Source of the DNA: Allolobophora icterica
Taxonomy: Eukaryota; Annelida; Clitellata; Crassiclitellata; Lumbricidae
Length of the DNA: 64,000 nucleotides
NCBI GenBank assembly: GCA_963556255.1
Contig: OY744609.1
Coordinates: 22,964,276 to 23,028,275 of the forward strand
Reading direction: 5' to 3'
Shown one piece after another: positions 62,101-64,000 of this stretch (position 1 is the stretch's first letter; each line of letters begins with the position of its first letter). A program made the translations under genes and the position numbers. The notes beneath the pieces were generated by a model. The model saw only the letters and a program-made list of their open reading frames with translations. It searched no databases and had not been told where the DNA came from.

Positions 62101-62288
62101 CAAGCACGGTACCCACTACATCGTCACGAACTCGGGTGAAAATCACGTCAATCTGCTTTCGGACGTCGGGGATCTCCAGATGGAGGATGATGCTGCTTCT
62201 TGTGAAGGCATGAGCGATCAGAGGCAACCAAGTGCCGACATTTGCAGCAGGGTGGGAAGGACGCCACAGTTGATGGATGCAGAAGAGA
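30017..62288 (+). CDS. SPAG17: SPAG17, central-pair C1a projection protein (PF6 homologue), 3' incomplete
   Basis: Twenty-seven exons: 30017-30103, 31204-31344, 31973-32167, 33094-33274, 34084-34317, 34938-35149, 36824-36974, 38181-38362, 38767-38898, 39588-39879, 40490-40699, 41130-41231, 43984-44222, 46831-46988, 47637-47813, 48262-48430, 49140-49310, 50195-50306, 51075-51332, 51819-51989, 52614-52783, 53317-53434, 57264-57418, 58596-58722, 59162-59349, 60674-60959, 61785-62288. Every join keeps phase, giving 1,707 residues; human SPAG17 is about 2,220. Landmarks shared with the human protein run in order: ASLAFVVGNRIED, DEPDDGPQQYI, HCMLEQ, IPWDDPYPYY, GSLKAWKEEQ, ADGTVS and SDGTRITT. SPAG17 is a scaffold of the C1a projection of the motile 9+2 axoneme and is needed for ciliary and sperm motility. 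The last exon ends in phase 1 at GTGAGT, so the C-terminal quarter lies beyond the window. Confidence 0.95.
30400..30562 (+). mobile_element. CR1/L2-like LINE 3' tail, (TGATT)n
   Basis: TGTCCCTATTAGCGGGAG, then CTCAACTATGTTATTACCATG and TTTCAATAAACAATG lead into a (TTTGA)n tail at about 30535-30560. A short 3' untranslated region with AATAAA and a pentanucleotide tail is typical of 5'-truncated CR1/L2-type elements. SPAG17 intron 1. Confidence 0.55.
31711..31752. repeat. (AAT)n microsatellite
   Basis: Thirteen or so AAT units with minor decay downstream, in SPAG17 intron 2. Confidence 0.9.
32695..32915. repeat. 23-base minisatellite
   Basis: About nine tandem copies of a 23-base unit with core CTTGACTGGATGTGTTCTTG. 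Because 23 is not a multiple of three, the antisense strand stays open with a 23-residue protein-like period. That is a by-product, not a gene. SPAG17 intron 3. Confidence 0.9.
33094..38898 (+). CDS. SPAG17: SPAG17 exons 4-9
   Basis: Exon 4 is lysine-rich and ends KLRKRGEEDLDSKYI. Exon 5 opens with NDEPDDGPQQYIIITGFHHP, matching a human block almost word for word. Exon 6 encodes a helix (MKFWRDMLLLMQKAPDSSTL) and HDVARLEY; its acceptor has a CAGCAG tandem, so one alanine may be optional. Exon 7 carries ATLFEVVACMMYNLLDAKRQ. Exon 8 carries VEVDMRRYNDLMNSVP and LVMHCMLEQ, and exon 9 LSQHLNTLAFKLALTTEERK. The N-terminal half of the family is helical without catalytic motifs and acts as a scaffold. 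Confidence 0.9.
34575..34890. repeat. CCAA-rich minisatellite
   Basis: An imperfect array of ACCAACCAACC units with variants ACCACCCAGCCTGCAAACC. It runs almost up to the polypyrimidine tract of SPAG17 exon 6 and fills the second half of intron 5. Confidence 0.88.
35939..36003. repeat. (ATC)n microsatellite
   Basis: TCATCG/TCATCA trinucleotide run in SPAG17 intron 6. The rest of that intron (35150-36823) shows no recognised feature. Confidence 0.88.
37110..37545 (+). mobile_element. CR1/L2-like LINE fragments (two pieces)
   Basis: The first piece reads YYYITPVLKSLHWLPL. The second, at about 37429-37545, reads LHWLPVPLRIQCRIASLV, a stop, and then LGLAPAYLRSLCQ. Both are the same C-terminal region of a CR1/L2-type reverse transcriptase ORF, so they are two independent or duplicated decayed copies. 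Plus strand, SPAG17 intron 7. Confidence 0.65.
37646..37895 (+). mobile_element. One-ended Tc1/mariner-like fragment, copy 1
   Basis: Starts CAGGGTGAGCCAAAAAAAGT immediately after a TA dinucleotide, the mariner insertion-site form. The sequence stays alignable with 46439-46682 for about 240 bases (ACTGGCTTAAAAGT, CCACCCACTGTTTTTTGATG). No opposite terminus or transposase was found. Confidence 0.6.
37981..38148 (+). mobile_element. SINE family B, copy 2
   Basis: Reads AGTCTAGTGGTTAGCATG (an A-box-like tRNA head), then GGTTGGGGTCAAACCTC (B-box-like) and CCAGGGCAGAA. The tail AGCTTAAGGGTCTGCTTTTC matches the copy at 25465. The copy lies just before SPAG17 exon 8, 33 bases from its start. Confidence 0.62.
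38405..38600. repeat. (CAT)n imperfect microsatellite
   Basis: A long imperfect CAT/ATC array in SPAG17 intron 8. It holds an open frame into the intron that is not coding. A second shorter run lies at 38915-38980 in intron 9. Confidence 0.88.
39588..44222 (+). CDS. SPAG17: SPAG17 exons 10-13
   Basis: Exon 10 encodes QPILISYHDDLTRRLNHLQP and a leucine-rich helix. Exon 11 gives FVFECMNFTTVDEHGRI and IPWDDPYPYYIGMIPDSDE. Exon 12 (41130-41231) is a serine/arginine-rich linker (RSGSILRRPESLGSRKR). Exon 13 has an acidic linker and then DQWQYAEHLEPNVLLQ, equivalent to the human DWSFTEHFKPKVLLQ. Exon 12 was chosen because both its joins are phase 1 (giving SER-like S-E and S-S codons). The protein-like frame just upstream (40988-41095) cannot join in phase and is left out. 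Long introns 12 and 13 surround the acidic exon. Confidence 0.85.
40193..40392 (+). mobile_element. tRNA-derived SINE family A, copy 2
   Basis: The head GGGACACGTTGGTGTAGCGG contains an A-box-like TTGGTGTAGCGG. A B box GGTTCGAATCT lies at 40244-40254. Family-A body words follow (GCCACTGCTTAGCAAC, TTTGGACAAGTTGATTGCC) and it ends near a GATTACGATTACGATC tail. It looks older than the copy at 54001. SPAG17 intron 10. Confidence 0.75.
41685..41985. repeat. (GGTA)n and (GACAGA)n compound repeat
   Basis: GGTAGGTAGGTA-type units to about 41870, then AGGAGGGAGAAAGG, then AGACAGACAGAGAC units. SPAG17 intron 12. The remainder of this intron (41990-43983) holds nothing I recognise. Confidence 0.88.
44483..45870 (+). 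mobile_element. Tc1/mariner DD37D (maT-like) transposon
   Basis: Terminal inverted repeats of 43 bases (44483-44525 and 45828-45870) differ at one base. They open CACCGTGAGGCATAAAAAAG and are flanked by TA on both sides (44481-44482 and 45871-45872). The 1,388-base body carries one decayed transposase. The near-identical repeats next to a broken gene suggest a copy moved in trans not long ago. It is inserted inside the hAT-type element. Confidence 0.93.
44682..45751 (+). pseudogene. DD37D mariner transposase, inactivated
   Basis: Starts MAFSEEDKHVIKFLRQYKH. A helix-turn-helix pair follows, with the linker GSGRPRTARTADK and then TQRQIAREVGISQRSVNRIV. The first catalytic Asp is in FTDEKLF and the third in NSPDLNPVDYKI. 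The second is lost: the usual QQDGAP motif reads QQAGAPVH. There are 37 residues between that position and the third Asp. A frame change falls around 45215-45290, and in-frame TGA codons at about 45407 and 45629 look like CGA decay. The protein cannot be active. Confidence 0.9.
46439..46682 (+). mobile_element. One-ended Tc1/mariner-like fragment, copy 2
   Basis: Begins CAGGGTGGGCCAAAAAAAGT after TA and is closely similar to 37646-37895 over its whole length. The matching other end was not found. SPAG17 intron 13, 150 bases before exon 14. Confidence 0.6.
46831..52783 (+). CDS. SPAG17: SPAG17 exons 14-21
   Basis: Exon 14 encodes YYQKRDNSFLIVLHNPHDP and DDWHVALHSNIRFR, which runs into exon 15 NYLEYVAGGIVEW. 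Exon 16 has AGSLKAWKEEQ and then a lysine/glutamate coil that carries on through exon 17 (EDKKSKEKEKKQPEEKESKK). Exons 17-18 join as RYWPFTGYDVGD, followed by FPDDGGQI. Exon 19 has SVRKSGHSFTVHVIDP and an acidic tail, exon 20 GRFGSFTAQFNDGMTLAV, and exon 21 a linker. The beta-strand blocks containing DGG and NDGMTL resemble the repeated D-G strand motifs in the later exons. Confidence 0.9.
48690..48860 (-). mobile_element. CR1/L2-like LINE 3' tail, antisense
   Basis: On the minus strand the segment ends GGTTACAATAAATTCTTG followed by a (ATTG)n tail, seen on the plus strand as ATCAATCAATCAATC. Upstream words GGGTAACCCTACTTAGTGGG and ATATAGCCCTTTTGG suggest an untranslated 3' end. SPAG17 intron 16. 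Confidence 0.5.
51500..51720. repeat. (GTAT)n compound microsatellite
   Basis: TGTATGTATGTA and GTGTATGTGTG units with TACATA interruptions, in SPAG17 intron 19. The open frames on both strands here are low-complexity by-products. Confidence 0.9.
52490..52612. repeat. (TTACC)n-like pyrimidine-rich repeat
   Basis: TTACCTTACCTTG/TCTTATC units run directly into the acceptor TTTTCTTAG of SPAG17 exon 21 and may serve as its polypyrimidine tract. Confidence 0.7.
53317..62288 (+). CDS. SPAG17: SPAG17 exons 22-27: DG-strand repeats
   Basis: Exon 22 encodes FQQLFVTCPDGLNVTYLLEN. Intron 22 (3.8 kb) then holds the SINE and LINE. Exon 23 has RQSYPVKTK and SRVITSDGTVIKTMTDGTTQ, and exon 24 opens VLFADGTVSEFC. 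Exon 25 has GYWITTLPTGDRIANRLNG. Exon 26 has REDHVITIYHPDGLVIVEHS and then SDGTRITT, and exon 27 (504 nt) has VVDCMIEGRYDVFHPTGGFL and DPDGTAVYY. These successive D-G-x-x-x strand units (DGTVI, DGTTQ, DGTVS, DGLVI, DGTRI, DGTAV) match the human region and suggest a beta-rich repeat domain. Exon 27 is followed by GTGAGT; downstream exons are not in the window. Confidence 0.92.
54208..56691 (-). mobile_element. Jockey-like LINE, 5' truncated, inserted in SINE
   Basis: The element reads on the minus strand. The stop codon is followed at once by a (AAAT)n tail, and the flanks carry a 7-base duplication CGTTATA (54201-54207 and 56692-56698). The 5' end is cut within the endonuclease domain. Its GC content is visibly higher than that of the surrounding intron, a sign of a recent arrival. 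Confidence 0.9.
54221..56686 (-). CDS. Jockey-like reverse transcriptase ORF, open but N-truncated
   Basis: An uninterrupted frame of 821 codons. It starts inside the last part of the apurinic endonuclease domain (GTFQSARWRREYTPDLC ... FPRSQHRPV). The polymerase follows: AAGYDNILPEFLKHL, AKIIAVLKPGKDP, SYRPISLLSV, EQAGFRRERCTGDQV, AVFLDLTAAYDTVW, GLPQGSVLSPCLFNVYIND and the catalytic FAYADDIAL. A C-terminal zinc-knuckle-like CSCGEIQTMAHIVNDC comes near the end. The organisation is that of jockey/I-type LINE ORF2. There is no nonsense or frame break after the truncation, so the copy is young. The upstream stop TAA lies just outside the start, so no native start codon is implied. Confidence 0.9.
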   Translation of the reverse strand: MTTYDAKQKGTFQSARWRREYTPDLCWTSTAGQRRQVASQTVLGDFPRSQHRPVLIHHGLQLPIIHCAPRKRWNLRKADWKGFEERMEKSISAIPGHTISIQEGYDRFHKAIFHAAGATIPRGYRPTYTPCLDSKCQALLEEYEDSGDPDVADELVEMLDLNRRERWEQCTAELSFTRSSRKSWGLIRRLGAAQCPAVPNCTRVSPNAVASHLIRVAKAPKDKMQLRQTRDEWRQRCRQLRSDEGSGFEVFKGPELQEILGAIKSGTAAGYDNILPEFLKHLGPRALSWLASYYTRVIKEENIPREWRQAKIIAVLKPGKDPQEAASYRPISLLSVCFKTLERLMLNRIRTTLDEEIVVEQAGFRRERCTGDQVLALTTFIENGYQKNLKTGAVFLDLTAAYDTVWHVGLLLKTSRILPWWFTRSVAVFLGNRRFRVHLGDKVSSWRTQKNGLPQGSVLSPCLFNVYINDLPTTQSRKFAYADDIALAAQESSLEETEEVLNADLELMSEYFRTWRLIPSTTKTVSSTFHLYNAQANKELNIVLNGQRIRHETNPVYLGVTLDRALTFHEHLKKTAAKVGTRNNLISKLVGTNWGAKTTTLRCSALALCYSVAEYCAPVWGRSHHTHLVDVKLNATMRIISGTLRPAPLAWLPVLSNIPPPHLRRMEATAKMLRKVQANKNLPLHTDITCHPKLRLPSRRPIWWNQPDEDFTANTAWCAEWLAAEVVNRSLVAVPSVWPPGNDLPRGQWVTLNRFRTGQGRCAANMVRWGQAIDPLCSCGEIQTMAHIVNDCVTTRFPGGMPALHEADEAAVEWLCANCKS
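56925..56981. repeat. (GATTA)n microsatellite
   Basis: Eleven GATTA units followed by CCTTTATGGTT. It may be the tail of an old LINE copy. SPAG17 intron 22. Confidence 0.9.
57878..58195 (+). pseudogene. LINE reverse transcriptase thumb fragment
   Basis: The frame reads TWFCFNGLAMNPDKSETIVF and later VFQSHIRNLCKSCFHNI and IRSALTKEMSQTI. This is the post-catalytic region of CR1/L2-type reverse transcriptases (W...N.L.LN..K.E...FG, then SHI.NL...C). The region before the catalytic motif is missing. SPAG17 intron 23, same strand as the gene. Confidence 0.7.
58255..58417. repeat. Short inverted repeat, 38-base arms
   Basis: Arms 58255-58292 and 58380-58417 are inverted copies with about two mismatches (AAGAACTGCCTCAAAACTC against its complement), with a loop near 87 bases. 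An (AAT)n run follows at 58418-58440. The left arm is also the LINE C-terminal motif (KNCLKTH), so the right arm is a reversed copy of LINE sequence. Confidence 0.8.
59580..60650. repeat. 16-base minisatellite array, 1.07 kb
   Basis: About 65 tandem copies of a 16-base unit with core GACTGACTGACCTTGT and variants such as GACTGATTGACCCAGT. It fills most of SPAG17 intron 25 and stops about 20 bases short of the acceptor of exon 26. The minus strand is open for 360 codons with a 16-residue period (VNQSLGQSVTRSVSQW), a by-product of a unit length that is not a multiple of three. Confidence 0.95.
61085..61205. repeat. GTCTTG minisatellite array 3 (reverse orientation)
   Basis: CCAAGACT/GACCAAGA units, the reverse complement of the arrays at 28150 and 28830. 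SPAG17 intron 26. Confidence 0.75.
61431..61610. repeat. GTCTTG minisatellite array 4, with 50-base hairpin
   Basis: AGGTCTTGAGACGTTTGTC and its complement face each other at 61432-61483. Further GACCAAGAC units and GTCTCGAGAC follow. SPAG17 intron 26. Confidence 0.8.
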
Positions 62289-62596
62289 GTGAGTACTCTG
62301 GATTTCTGGATTATGACAGCATAAGATTGTTATCCCTTATCATCAGGTAAAACCCAGGTCAAGAGCATTAGCTATTCATAGGTGCTTTGAGAGCATATTT
62401 AAGTAATTATGGTAGATATAACAGGTGAGGGCATACCTTCAAGGAATGAAAGAAGAAGAGGCCTTGACAGGTATGGGAGGTAGGCATTATATGGCAATAT
62501 ATGGCAATATATGGCAAATGTTTGTTCATGAAAAGTGGTGTTCATAAACCTGGCTATAGCTAAATCTGTTGACGTTTACATATTCCATTATCATAA

Positions 62597-63899
62597 GGGG
62601 TCATTGCATAATTACGTAACGCGGAAAATGGCCGTTTTTGACCCACCGACCCACCCTGTAACGCTTCGTAACGTTTCCCTAGACCCACCCACCCACCCAC
62701 CCCAGTGTTACGTAACGAAAAATCATTTTAGATTTACTATGTGAACGCGCAATTATGATTCATATTACATAGCGAATTTAATATAGTATGTGAATTAGAA
62801 TTTGACAGTAGGCCTAAAATATACAGAACGTTTTATTTATATAAATGACAGTCATGTTTCAAATGCAAATTACTTTTTAAAAAGTTTTACGTTACAGTTT
62901 TACACTGCTGAAAAGTTTCATGGACTAAATTGCTTATTAATAATTAATCAAAATAATATGAACTAATTATTTGCTTAGTCTGAGCACTTCGATAATTATT
63001 AATACAAATATTGCTGTTTTGTCGGGCATCAATTTAAAATGTTTGAAATTTGTGTCCACTGAGTAAAATATGCTTCATAGTGGTTCTTCGAGGTCAGGAA
63101 TCCAAGGAGAATTACAATATTGTTCCGATGGTAAAACTATGAAAGATCCAAACAATTCGAACAGCGGTTTCCGGTTCACACAAACGGGAGAACAGAATGT
63201 TGATCAGAACTTTTGCTGGTGTCTGCTGCCTACTTCGGTAACTGTCGGTACTTCGGTTAATTTCGGTTTTTGTCTACGACAGTTGCGAGAATGATTTGTC
63301 TTGGCGACAACAGTTGGAAAATTCATACCGCAAAGCTTACATTGTCTCTTTTTGCAAATCTTCCATTGAGGCAGATGGACAATATAGATCATATGGGTAT
63401 GGCTGTCTGAGTTGATTTAATTCGAAATATCCCGGTGAGTATCTTGAAGAAGCGCAGAGAGTTTGCAAAAATGACGATCTGCTGGTATTGGATCCTTCAT
63501 TGGCAATGCTTTAATCCCAAATTCAGTGTGCTGAAAAACTCGAGGAAATGGTAAAAACCGGTTTGGTAACATTTTAATTTATCCTCAGGTTTCAATCAAT
63601 GGCAGATAATTTTCAATAAGTCTGAACTTGATAGCACCGTGACAGTGTATTAAACACTAACTTAGTGTTGATTGCGTGTTTTTAGTTAAGTTTTAAATCA
63701 ATGACACAAAGTTACAACTTCGATCACATCCTGTCTAAGGTGTCATTCGATGTTAATTTAAAATTCATTTATAACTAAACTTTTGGTAAAAGCGTTACGT
63801 AACGTTCACCTCCATACACCCACCCACGTAACGTTTCGTAACGTTTTCAAGGACCCCACCCACCCACCCTCGAGCGTTACATAATTATGCAATGACCCC
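62597..63899. mobile_element. PIF/Harbinger-like element
   Basis: A 1.3 kb element with inverted ends GGGGTCATTGCATAATTA (right-hand copy with one base different inside the first 25) and a TAA direct repeat at both sides (62594-62596 and 63900-63902). A TAA/TWA 3-base duplication with G-rich ends is the PIF/Harbinger habit. Subterminal GTTACGTAACG palindromes and CCACCCACC runs lie at both ends. The minus frame at 63392-63204 has a C2HC pattern (CKLCGMNFPTVVAKTNH then SRNC), a possible worn zinc finger. No complete transposase. It lies after SPAG17 exon 27. Confidence 0.75.
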
Positions 63900-64000
63900 T
63901 AAGATGCAAGATGATCGCTTTGAATGAAGCCATAGACAAAAATCTTGATCTGTTTGGGTGCAGTTGAAATTAAACCTGTCAGACAAACCAGAATTCATTT

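Overview
The window is animal nuclear DNA. It has spliced genes with GT..AG introns, long AT-rich introns, tRNA-derived SINEs, several non-LTR retrotransposon pieces, cut-and-paste transposons and many micro- and minisatellites. The mix suggests an aquatic invertebrate, but the sequence alone does not fix the phylum. No bacterial, CRISPR or viral gene was seen. All exon boundaries were read by eye from splice sites, reading phase and remembered human orthologues; no alignment was run.

Layout. At the left edge (765-2139, minus strand) are two exons that resemble the N-terminal half of PAAT (C10orf88); the rest would lie outside the window. From 6914 to 24940 (plus) lies a complete CLASRP gene, an SR-like splicing factor. 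Its 18 coding exons join in frame into about 703 residues. From 30017 to 62288 (plus) lie 27 exons of SPAG17, the C1a protein of the ciliary central pair (PF6 in Chlamydomonas). All joins are in phase and encode 1,707 residues; the gene runs off the right edge. A possible RFX X-box lies about 110 bases before its start codon. The three genes share no evident pathway.

Mobile DNA fills the gaps. The most unusual items are two giant palindromic foldback elements (3997-6488 and 15559-18374). Their ends are related (GGGT.ATTCC.TGT) and each has a 4-base target duplication. The second fills most of a CLASRP intron, so that intron's RNA could fold into a hairpin of about 1.3 kb. SPAG17 introns carry two nested insertions. 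One is a DD37D (maT-like) mariner inside a hAT-type element with an 8-base duplication. The other is a 2.5 kb jockey-like LINE inside a tRNA-derived SINE with a 7-base duplication. A PIF/Harbinger-like element, one-ended mariner fragments, two SINE families, CR1/L2-like fragments and a 1.1 kb 16-base minisatellite complete the picture.
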